Shown piece after piece: positions 49,551 through 56,472 of a stretch of 56,472 nt of DNA; the stretch's first letter is position 1; each line of letters opens with the position of its first letter. Below the pieces are notes generated by a model that was not told the DNA's origin, ran no database searches, and saw only the letters and a program-made list of their open reading frames with translations. Both the position numbers and the translations under genes were made by a program. Source of the stretch: G713 sp034717835 (GTDB lineage Bacteria > Chloroflexota > Anaerolineae > B4-G1 > SLSP01); assembly GCA_034717835.1 (NCBI GenBank), contig JAYELZ010000050.1, forward strand, positions 1 through 56,472, in the 5' to 3' direction.

Positions 49551-50924
49551 ATGGACCCATTAAGTTACACCCCACAACACCGCGACCGTTTCCTTGCCGA
49601 ATTGAAGGACTTCCTGCGCATCCCCAGCGTGAGCACGCAAGCGCAACACCGGCCGGATATGCAACGCGCGGCCGAGTGGCTACGCGATCATTTGCTAGCT
49701 GCCGGCGCGCCGCTGACGATGATTATGGAGACGCCCGGCCATCCCATCGTCTATGCGGAGTGGACAGTAGCTCCAGACGCGCCGACGGTGCTCATCTACG
49801 GACATTATGACGTGCAACCTCCTGATCCCCTGGAATTATGGCGGACGGATCCCTTCGAGCCGGTCGAGATAGGCGCTGACCTCTTCGCGCGCGGGGCATC
49901 CGATGACAAGGGACAGCTTTACGTGCATGTCAAGGCGTTGGAGGCGTTCCACGAGACGGTGGGTGCGCCGCCGGTCAACATCAAATGTCTCTTTGAAGGG
50001 GAAGAGGAGTGCGGCAGTCCCAGCTTGGCGCCGTTCATCGAGAGCCAGACGGAATTACTGGCCGCAAATCTGGTTGTGATCTCCGACTCTCACATTCTGG
50101 ACAAGCAGACGCCGGCCATCATCTACGCGCTGCGTGGTCTTTCCTACGTGGAAGTGGAATTGACCGGGCCGCAGCATGACCTGCATTCCGGCATCTACGG
50201 CGGCGCGGTTCACAATCCTATCCACGTGCTCAGCGAGTTGATTGCGGGCCTGCATGATGAAAATGGGCGCGTCACCATCCCCGGTTTCTACGATAACGTG
50301 CGCGAGCTCTCTGCTGAGGAGCGCGTTGAATTGACCAAGATACCCTTTGACCGCGAGACGTGGTTGGCCGAGGCCGCTGTCACGTCAGATTGGGGCGAGG
50401 AAGGATACACTATCGTTGAGCGTACCTCGGCGCGGCCCACCTTAGACGTCAACGGTATCTGGGGCGGATACACTGAGCCGGGCGCTAAGACCGTGTTGCC
50501 CAGCCAAGCGCACGCCAAAATCTCGATGCGCCTGGTTCCCGACCAGAGCCACGAGCGCATCACGCGGTTGATCACTGAACATCTACAAAACATTGCGCCG
50601 CCCACCGTCACGGTAAAGGTGCAGGACCTGCATGGCGGGGCGGGGGCCATCATCCGCCGTGATAGCCCGGAAATGCAGGCTGCCTTTGACGCTTACGCCG
50701 CCAGTTTTGGACGCGAGCCAGTCTTTATCCGCGAGGGCGGTTCGATTCCCGTGGTGGCCGTCTTCCAGGAGGTGTTGGGGATCGAGAGCATCATGTTAGG
50801 CTTCGGCTTGCCCGATGACAACCTCCACGCGCCCAATGAGAAATTCCATCTCCCCAATTTTTACAAGGGGATTGAGACGGTGATCCGGTTCTTACAGAAC
50901 GTGGGGGAACGAAGGAGCGAGTAG
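49551..50924 (+). CDS. M20-family dipeptidase / carboxypeptidase
   Basis: 457 aa from ATG 49551, with GGAGG 7 nt upstream (a start at 49533 has no SD). Dizinc site: His85 and Asp87 in YGHYDVQPPD, bridging Asp118 in GASDDKGQ, general base Glu151 and ligand Glu152 in FEGEEECGS, a late His in LHAPNEKF. A dimerisation insert lies in the middle (about 185-345, with DLHSGIYGG and SMRLVPDQ). Cytosolic hydrolysis of dipeptides or N-acyl amino acids is expected. A terminator follows. Confidence 0.93.
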   Translation: MDPLSYTPQHRDRFLAELKDFLRIPSVSTQAQHRPDMQRAAEWLRDHLLAAGAPLTMIMETPGHPIVYAEWTVAPDAPTVLIYGHYDVQPPDPLELWRTDPFEPVEIGADLFARGASDDKGQLYVHVKALEAFHETVGAPPVNIKCLFEGEEECGSPSLAPFIESQTELLAANLVVISDSHILDKQTPAIIYALRGLSYVEVELTGPQHDLHSGIYGGAVHNPIHVLSELIAGLHDENGRVTIPGFYDNVRELSAEERVELTKIPFDRETWLAEAAVTSDWGEEGYTIVERTSARPTLDVNGIWGGYTEPGAKTVLPSQAHAKISMRLVPDQSHERITRLITEHLQNIAPPTVTVKVQDLHGGAGAIIRRDSPEMQAAFDAYAASFGREPVFIREGGSIPVVAVFQEVLGIESIMLGFGLPDDNLHAPNEKFHLPNFYKGIETVIRFLQNVGERRSE

Positions 50925-50954
50925 GCGAGGGAGCGATAAGGCGAAGGAGCGAGA

Positions 50955-50987
50955 AGAGGGGTATCCTCAAGTTGAGGGTGCCCCTCT
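50955..50987. terminator. Terminator after the M20 peptidase
   Basis: Stem AGAGGGG...CCCTCA / TGAGGG...CCCCTCT type hairpin, then TTGTTTT. Preceded by AGCGAGTA-type 8-bp micro-repeats at 50908-50954. Confidence 0.8.
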
Positions 50988-51013
50988 TTGTTTTGTGGCG
51001 GATGGAGATTCAG

Positions 51014-51490
51014 CTAATGACAGCGGATATCAAAACCCGGTGGATATCCGGAATCGAACAATTCTATAGTAAAGTGTAACTTACCATCCGATGAAAAAGT
51101 CTCATCAAAATGCACCCGTACTGAAACCGCACTGTCCACGTGGTGTAATTCGCCAGCAGCTGGTAATTTGAGGTTTTGGTAATAGACTTCAATTTTCTCT
51201 CTGGTCAATGTTGTGACAAGCGATTGCTCAACCTGAAAGTCGCAATAATTTCCGTTCCCTGTCAAACCAACTTCCGCATGTCTATCCAGTACTTCGGTAT
51301 TCGGGGGCAAAGGATAATCGTACAAATTGCCGGCAAACCTCTGAAGTCGCAGATTGTTAACCCCTATTGGAACACTCATTGACAAAACGCAACACAGCAA
51401 GGGAATCAATACCCCCAAGACAATCGGAGGTATCCATTTCAACCGATGCTGTAGGTCCTTCTTTCTCAATACTGGAGTTAAGGGAATCAT
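51014..51490 (-). CDS. Unknown single-pass membrane protein
   Basis: 158 aa. A basic start (LRKKDLQHRLK), one membrane helix (about 19-41), then a roughly 115-residue presumably extracytoplasmic domain with two Cys (NGNYCDF, and RCH at the end) that could pair. No family recognised. The start has no clear SD and a run of nine G (51500-51508 on the plus strand) lies just before it. Confidence 0.55.
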   Translation of the reverse strand: MIPLTPVLRKKDLQHRLKWIPPIVLGVLIPLLCCVLSMSVPIGVNNLRLQRFAGNLYDYPLPPNTEVLDRHAEVGLTGNGNYCDFQVEQSLVTTLTREKIEVYYQNLKLPAAGELHHVDSAVSVRVHFDETFSSDGKLHFTIELFDSGYPPGFDIRCH

Positions 51491-51548
51491 ATTTGACGCG
51501 GGGGGGGGTGCAATCTACTACCACATACCGAGCACCTGTTAAATAGGA

Positions 51549-52166
51549 TCATTTTTTACGGTTTGCATTCCAGTTCCAACATTCAAGGGCTAAGGGGTGA
51601 ATATTCTGATGCTTTGCCATTTGTCTGAGCCTCAATTGAAACTGCATATACTCCTCGTAGGAATCCAATTTGGTCCAAGTATATCTCCCACGCAGCTGCA
51701 GCAAATGCTCCAGAGTAACTTTATCAATAGTGAAGTGGAAAAAGCGTGAATAGCTCTCCGGCACCAAGTCCAAGGCCCACAGGTCCTTGCAGTGAAGATT
51801 AATGATCTTCTGGACCATGCCAACTGTCAAGCTGGAGCCATATCTCCAACTGATAGGGCACCTTGCTTTCAAATAATCCATCGATTTTCTGTGCCACTCA
51901 TCAAACTGAGCTTGCGAACCTGCGATTGTCGCTGGCGAGCTCAAGAGGGGATGTATGACCTTGCGCCCCACCACACGAACCAAGTTCTTAATCTCAACTT
52001 CCTTCTTACTTTTCGGCAAATCACCACGCCCCGTAAGTGTCCTGGCGAATCTGCTAAACACCCGCCTGGTACGCTTGCCAATTCTACCATCAGTTGCATA
52101 AGTATCACTGTTTATTTTCGCCCGCTCTCGGAACTTCTTCTTCTCAACTTCAATGTTGAATGACAT
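51549..52166 (-). CDS. Unknown basic protein
   Basis: 205 aa, Lys/Arg-rich with a high share of Trp/Tyr in the C-terminal half (LDSYEEYMQFQLRLRQMAKH). No membrane segment or known motif. A strong SD (AAGGAGGG) supports translation. It lies 3' of the restriction-modification cassette on the same strand, outside the 67-bp repeats, and may be another accessory gene. Confidence 0.6.
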   Translation of the reverse strand: MSFNIEVEKKKFRERAKINSDTYATDGRIGKRTRRVFSRFARTLTGRGDLPKSKKEVEIKNLVRVVGRKVIHPLLSSPATIAGSQAQFDEWHRKSMDYLKARCPISWRYGSSLTVGMVQKIINLHCKDLWALDLVPESYSRFFHFTIDKVTLEHLLQLRGRYTWTKLDSYEEYMQFQLRLRQMAKHQNIHPLALECWNWNANRKK

Positions 52167-52267
52167 TCTAAGTCCCTCCTTACAGATATTGGTTAATAAT
52201 CTCCCTAACTATTAGAGCCCACCCCTACACCTAAATTTCTAGGAAGCATCTTACACAGCGTTTCTGC

Positions 52268-52334
52268 TGCCTAACGCATCTACAAAATCAATATACATTA
52301 CTCGTCTAAGGCCACAAGCAAGCAGGCTTATCAT
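52268..52334 (-). repeat. 67-bp direct repeat R1 bounding the R-M cassette
   Basis: About 90% identical (7 mismatches) to 55103-55169, same orientation. Both end, on the minus strand, at GATGCGTTAGGC and diverge right after. Confidence 0.9.
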
Positions 52335-52363
52335 GCCACGCAAAGTCCCAGAGACCCCAGCGT

Positions 52364-53305
52364 TTATGAGTGAAAGTATTGCTCCGGTACATGTTTCAAC
52401 ACAATTGCTTCCAGCATGTCAAGATGTTCGAGATTGATGAAATAATGGCAGTGTTCCACCAGCCGTTCCAGATCGCGCCTTCTCGCCAACCAGCCGCCGC
52501 CATCCACAAAATTCACAAAGGCTCTGTTCTCTCCGTAACGACTATTCTGATGACAAATACGTTCATAAGCCAAACGCATATCCTTCGCTTTCGTCGTTTG
52601 CCCACTGCTCGTAGTTTCCTGAAAGGAACTCATAATGACTACCCACGGATCATCGGTGTCAGGTATGGCAAAATCAATGTCGGTCTCGATTATTCTGGAC
52701 CGCCCTTTGTCATAACTCACACCATGCTTGTCTCTGATTCTGTCTAGTTCCTTTTGTATCCTGTCCTCCACCCGATGTCCCTTCCGCCCCCCATAAGTAC
52801 CGGCCAGCGATTGTTTATAGCGCACCCGTCTGGCAGCCTGCGAACTGCCTTTGATTTCACGATAGTTGAGCATATCCAGGTAGTAGCGTGGAATATAGCG
52901 CGCCAGATACTCGTCCCTCTTACCGTCAACCAAAAGTTTCGCTATTTTATGCGCAAAATCTGGCTCACCCTCAATATTGCTTTTAATCTTGCCTATGCCC
53001 CATTCGCTACCAAAGCCGCCTGGAATGTGCCCCAGTTTTCGCAATAGCGAGACGGTGCGCATAAATTTCTCTTGGGACAACCCCACGTCTTTCAAGATCA
53101 CATCTAGGGCATTATCTTTCTCACTGAGAAAGGCAGCTATATTGGCTACACTAATTTGTGCTGTTCCCGATACCCGGTGATTCTTGGCCGTCTCTAGTAG
53201 CACCTCCACTTGGGCCTCGATCTCTTGCTCAAGTTCCTCGTCCACAAAAAACACGACTGAACTGTCCCACGCCTCCTGAAAGGAAATTTTACGCGCTGCT
53301 ATCAC
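52364..53305 (-). CDS. Probable type II restriction endonuclease
   Basis: 313 aa. Helical N-terminal half with a winged-helix look (about 45-100), then a candidate PD-(D/E)XK-like core: ETDIDFAIP (207-215) and VVIMSSFQETTSSGQTTKA (222-240), which resembles DpnII/MboI-like enzymes although the usual acidic residue of the second strand is not at the expected place. It overlaps the methyltransferase gene by 4 bp (ATGA), the strongest reason for the call. The recognition site cannot be read from sequence. Confidence 0.7.
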   Translation of the reverse strand: MIAARKISFQEAWDSSVVFFVDEELEQEIEAQVEVLLETAKNHRVSGTAQISVANIAAFLSEKDNALDVILKDVGLSQEKFMRTVSLLRKLGHIPGGFGSEWGIGKIKSNIEGEPDFAHKIAKLLVDGKRDEYLARYIPRYYLDMLNYREIKGSSQAARRVRYKQSLAGTYGGRKGHRVEDRIQKELDRIRDKHGVSYDKGRSRIIETDIDFAIPDTDDPWVVIMSSFQETTSSGQTTKAKDMRLAYERICHQNSRYGENRAFVNFVDGGGWLARRRDLERLVEHCHYFINLEHLDMLEAIVLKHVPEQYFHS

Positions 53306-55056
53306 GACTGCACTTCCAGCTTAGCTGCCTTGAGGGCCTTGCTCCACGTTGGGAATACCTCAAAGAAAATGTCAGGACTATACGCGCTCATTTCTCGCAC
53401 ATCTTGGGGCGTCGGCAAACGCCCCAACTCTATCGCCAGATCACGCAATGCCAATTGTAGTTCCTTCTTGGTGTATTCTTGCTGTAATTTATGTATGCTT
53501 TCCCGTTCCACGTATCCTTTACTCTTTACCTCGGCTATTTTGTTCCTCATTATCCTGACGTACTTTTCATCAATATCAATCGCCACATAGCGTCGCCCTA
53601 ATTTGACAGCCATAACCGGAGTTGTCCCTACGCCGCCAAGCGCGTCAAGCACAATATCACCCTCATTTGTAGAGAGGCGGATGATGCGCTCCATTAACTC
53701 GTCGGGCAATTGGCAGGGATGGCTATCCCGATCCCGTTTGTGCTTAATGCGATGGATGTCCCCCCATAAGTCGGTGAGCGGCATCTTGTCATCAACACCC
53801 TGGGCTTTGCGCTTGCGGATACAGGAACGGCGCAGGCAGTAGTAACGGGCATCCAGTTCCTTCAACTCATCGTAATTGAAGGTAAAATCTGTGGGCTGTT
53901 TGGTGTAGAAGAGTAACCCGTAGTGAGCGGGCATCAGTTTGCCCAGCGGCGCCGCCATCGCATCCCACACAATCCAGTTCTGAAAAGAGAGTTGTTGATT
54001 GAGAAACGCAGCGTGATACATTGTCCAATGTGGAAGATTCAAAACGTACAACGAACCGGTGGGTTTCAGTATTCGCGCGTACTCCCGTAGCCAAGCATTA
54101 CACCACTGGATGTATTCCTCATCCGCTTGCTCATCGTCGTAGACGTGGTACGCCTTATCAAGGTTGTACGGTGGATCAGCAAAAACGAGGTCTATGGAAT
54201 TGTCGGGATACTGCTCTAGTATTTTCACCGCGTCGCCGTGATGGACAACGTTAAACAACTTGTCTCCAATCTCGTTGGTGACATCGCTGTACGCTCTCTT
54301 ATGGCCAGGGAACCCGGGTAATTTGTACTGTGCGCTTGGCTCTGCGACTCTACCAGCCGCGAGCCCTTCTTTAGGCCCAACGAGACCTCTGACGACATTC
54401 GCAGGTGCAGGGTGGTTAAACAAGCTATCTTCCTCTTGACTAGATCTTGAACCTTCCGTAGAGGATTCAAAATCCAACATTCGCAAAATGGTTTCAAGAA
54501 CTGGCTTGGAAAGTTGAGTATAATTATCCGCCTCTGGCAAATCCTTCCATACGTCAGAGATGGTGTAGCCAGCGGGATGCATCAAGTGCGCTTTGCCGCC
54601 CCAGTCCTTGAGTGTCTTTTTACAGAAAGCGCAATGTTGATGGGGGAAACGTGTGCGCTTTACGTGGAAACGCCCATTGCCTTTGGTGAACAGCAGCACG
54701 GCGGCATGCACTGAGGGCAATCCACTCCTTTGTTGCTGCAACTGTGATTCAATCGCAATCCAGTACTTAAAGTTCAAATGTCTGTCAAGATGGACGCCCA
54801 ACTCTGATAAGTACTCAGGACGCCCTTGTACAAAGAGTACTCCCCCGCTCTTCAACACTCGCACACATTCATCTAGTTGTGTTTTCAACCTGCTAACATT
54901 AACCGAATTGAGCGCGGCCGTGACGACTACAATAAAATCGAAAGAATTGTCATCCGCTTCCTCTAACGTTTTGTTGAAACTTTTTCTGTCTGGATATACG
55001 ATGTGCATAGACTGATCCTCAGAGTTTGGGTTTGTTGCTTTGATGTTTTTTAACAT
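53302..55056 (-). CDS. DNA methyltransferase with degenerate first half and homing-type repeat
   Basis: 584 aa. Active half: motif IV ADPPYN (Asp294) comes before motif I-like VLDALGGVGTTPVMAVK (about 465-480), so a beta-class N4-cytosine/N6-adenine enzyme. Residues 35-170 look like a second methyltransferase half without DPPY (VVVTAALNS), ending with a CAFC/HxxH-like metal site near 143-165. Residues 525-582 resemble the small repeat seen in homing endonucleases (LGRLPTPQDVREMSAYSP, FPTWSKALKAAKLE), a likely DNA-binding add-on. It would protect host DNA from the endonuclease encoded next. Confidence 0.88.
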   Translation of the reverse strand: MLKNIKATNPNSEDQSMHIVYPDRKSFNKTLEEADDNSFDFIVVVTAALNSVNVSRLKTQLDECVRVLKSGGVLFVQGRPEYLSELGVHLDRHLNFKYWIAIESQLQQQRSGLPSVHAAVLLFTKGNGRFHVKRTRFPHQHCAFCKKTLKDWGGKAHLMHPAGYTISDVWKDLPEADNYTQLSKPVLETILRMLDFESSTEGSRSSQEEDSLFNHPAPANVVRGLVGPKEGLAAGRVAEPSAQYKLPGFPGHKRAYSDVTNEIGDKLFNVVHHGDAVKILEQYPDNSIDLVFADPPYNLDKAYHVYDDEQADEEYIQWCNAWLREYARILKPTGSLYVLNLPHWTMYHAAFLNQQLSFQNWIVWDAMAAPLGKLMPAHYGLLFYTKQPTDFTFNYDELKELDARYYCLRRSCIRKRKAQGVDDKMPLTDLWGDIHRIKHKRDRDSHPCQLPDELMERIIRLSTNEGDIVLDALGGVGTTPVMAVKLGRRYVAIDIDEKYVRIMRNKIAEVKSKGYVERESIHKLQQEYTKKELQLALRDLAIELGRLPTPQDVREMSAYSPDIFFEVFPTWSKALKAAKLEVQS

Positions 55057-55102
55057 TGGTATCCTCTCGTAGCCTCAACTTGTTATTAGGTTACATTTAT
55101 AT

Positions 55103-55169
55103 TGCCTAACGCATCTACAAAATCAGTATACATCTCTCGTCTAAGGCCACAAGCAACCAGATCTATCAT
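55103..55169 (-). repeat. 67-bp direct repeat R2 bounding the R-M cassette
   Basis: The copy upstream of the methyltransferase gene, partner of 52268-52334; the two enclose 2.8 kb. Confidence 0.9.
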
Positions 55170-55188
55170 TCTACGCTTGATTCGCAGC

Positions 55189-55336
55189 TCACTTCCGCCC
55201 CACGATCAGCAGATACGCGGGAAACTTCTTCAAATCCACTCGCAGCCAATCCTCATCTGGGGCAAGGTGCAACGGCCTGCCACCAATCAGCGTTAGCGTT
55301 CCAACTGGCGCGATTGGACGCCTGTTTTTGGTTCAT
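55189..55336 (-). pseudogene. Gutted SAM methyltransferase gene after dus
   Basis: From ATG 55336, coupled to the dus stop (ATGA), it reads QKQASNRASWNANADWWQ, an N-terminus seen in class I methyltransferases. A few codons later another frame reads HLAPDEDWLRVDLKKFPAYL and ends GRK at the TGA 55191-55189, a typical C-terminus of the same kind of protein. The whole centre (about 200 residues) is missing with a frame change, so an internal deletion is likely. Family reading is from memory. Confidence 0.6.
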
Positions 55337-56286
55337 GTCGGCTCCTCCTCTAATTTGAGGGCGTCCAATAGTTCCGCGACGTTCTCTAGGGCCAGCCAGC
55401 GGCGTCTGAGCGTGCCGGCGTGGGGAATGCCGCGCAGGTACTTGGCCAGATGTTTGCGGAAATGCTTGAGGCCACGTTTGGGGCCGTGATGCGCGCTCAT
55501 CATCCGCAAATGACGTTGCATGACCTGGTAGCGTTCCGCCAGCGGCACATCCGCTAACTCGCGCCCCTGGAAAATCCACGGGTTGCCAATCGCCGCGCGA
55601 CCGATCATCACCGCGTCGCAGCCAGTATAGCTTTTCAGGCGGGCGATATCGGCAGTGCACTTGACGTCCCCGTTCCCGATGACGGGGATATCGACCGCCT
55701 GCTTGATCTCGGCGATGGCGTCCCAGTCGGCGGGGACGTGGTAGGTGTCCGCCGCCGTCCGTCCGTGAACGGCGATCAAAGCGGCGCCGTTTTCAACTAG
55801 CACGCGCGCAATCTCCAGATAGTTGCGGTGCTTGGCATCCCAACCCAGCCGGATTTTGGCCGTCACTGGGATGGAGACGGCTTTGTTCAATTGCGCGATC
55901 ATCCGTCCCACCAGGGGCAGATCGCGCAGGAGCGCAGCCCCAGCGCCGCGACTTACGATCTTACGCACTGCACAGCCGAGATTGAGGTCAATAATGTCAG
56001 CGCCCAGGGATACGAAGACGGGAGCGGCCTCTACCAGCAGCGCCACCTCGGAGCCGAAGAGCTGGCAGACGCGCGGTCGCTCCTCTGGCCGGAAGGAGAC
56101 CATCTCCCGTGTACGTTCAGGGTTGTAATGCAGGGCCTTAGTATCCAGGAGCGCAGTGTAACTCATCGCGGAGCCGAATTCCCGGCAGAGTTGGCGGTAA
56201 GGAGGATCGCCGTAACCTGCCAGCGGCGCTAAAATGGCGTCGCCATAAACGGGGATGTCGGCCACGTAAAACGTAGGTTGGTTCAT
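55333..56286 (-). CDS. dus: tRNA-dihydrouridine synthase
   Basis: 317 aa from ATG 56286 (a TTG 21 nt earlier is in frame but weaker). FMN-dependent TIM barrel: LAPLAGYGDPPYRQLCREFG, QLFGSE, DLNLGCAVRKI (the Cys is the general acid), GAGAALL, IPVTAKIRLGW, IAVHGRT, IPVIGNGDV, MIGRAAIGNPWIF. It reduces uridines in the tRNA D-loop. The usual CP after NxG is CA here. The 186 bp upstream to the window end show no gene. Confidence 0.94.
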   Translation of the reverse strand: MNQPTFYVADIPVYGDAILAPLAGYGDPPYRQLCREFGSAMSYTALLDTKALHYNPERTREMVSFRPEERPRVCQLFGSEVALLVEAAPVFVSLGADIIDLNLGCAVRKIVSRGAGAALLRDLPLVGRMIAQLNKAVSIPVTAKIRLGWDAKHRNYLEIARVLVENGAALIAVHGRTAADTYHVPADWDAIAEIKQAVDIPVIGNGDVKCTADIARLKSYTGCDAVMIGRAAIGNPWIFQGRELADVPLAERYQVMQRHLRMMSAHHGPKRGLKHFRKHLAKYLRGIPHAGTLRRRWLALENVAELLDALKLEEEPT

Positions 56287-56472
56287 AAGCACTCTGGTCT
56301 TCAGCAACTTAGCGGAGAACTAACTTTATTCAGATAAAAAATTTAGGCATGGTTTAATTTAGATTGACACTTCACCAAAAGCTATCTGATGACTCTGGAG
56401 AGAATGAAGACAGATTATCATCTAGTTGCCTATAAAATGGATATTTTGGGCCGATTTTGAAGCCAAAACAGG

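Noticed and set aside
52268..55169. The 67-bp repeats as standard integron attC sites
   Set aside because: Only the GTTAGGC end fits. I found no RYYYAAC partner at the other end and no imperfect palindrome across the repeat, and no integrase in the window.
55086..55169. A 27-codon ORF inside repeat R2, with a similar one in R1
   Set aside because: Both start ATG ATA and stay open, but all differences between the copies change amino acids and no SD precedes them, so there is no sign of selection on a peptide.

Overview
The window looks like part of a bacterial chromosome of Chloroflexota type (Anaerolineae-like). This is an inference from gene content and style, not from a marker gene: a FemX-like aminoacyl transferase, many PAS/GAF histidine kinases, a LacI-controlled sugar ABC operon with ADP-ribosylglycohydrolases, and anaerobe-type NifX and MinD/ferredoxin genes. 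Recognisable promoters are sigma70-like, with a TTGAC- box and a TATAAT-like box usually 16-17 bp apart. The sequence is a scaffold: serS contains 100 Ns whose two flanks carry the same 127 bp, so the gap is an assembly artefact.

Layout. 1-3.7 kb: sugar nucleotidyltransferase, aminotransferase and glutamate dehydrogenase. 4.0-7.1 kb (minus): dtxR-feoA-feoB ferrous iron uptake behind a promoter with an 18-bp perfect palindrome. 7.2-9.5 kb: serS between micro-repeat arrays, then four tRNA genes (Ser, Ser, Arg, Arg). 9.6-15.3 kb: signalling block of two hybrid/sensor kinases, a solute-binding lipoprotein and a receiver protein. 15.5-23.6 kb: LacI regulator with two palindromic operators, two different ADP-ribosylglycohydrolase family enzymes and a carbohydrate ABC importer without its ATPase. 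23.7-33.5 kb: ridA (minus), then a TetR-controlled efflux operon in which permeases, ATPases and HlyD proteins each occur as a pair.

33.5-39.7 kb: tRNA-Val, a cyclic-nucleotide-binding protein, an S9 peptidase, a Trm112-like protein, tRNA-Lys, and a large membrane sensor kinase (minus) whose phospho-acceptor histidine position is asparagine. 39.9-47.5 kb: the most unusual region. A PadR regulator is followed by four small proteins with Arg/Gly-rich segments, two NifX/NafY-like proteins, a metallo-beta-lactamase-fold protein, two MinD-type ATPases with inserted 2x[4Fe-4S] ferredoxin domains, and a DUF59 protein. I read it as a metal or Fe-S cofactor handling system without nitrogenase genes; its function is not established. 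A decayed toxin-antitoxin insert between 56-bp direct repeats lies inside it, next to a Nudix gene.

47.6-51.0 kb: methyltransferase, FemX-like transferase and M20 peptidase. 51.0-56.3 kb (minus): two unknown genes, a restriction-modification cassette bounded by 67-bp direct repeats, a methyltransferase gene gutted by deletion, and a tRNA-dihydrouridine synthase. No CRISPR array, transposase, rRNA or replication origin was seen.
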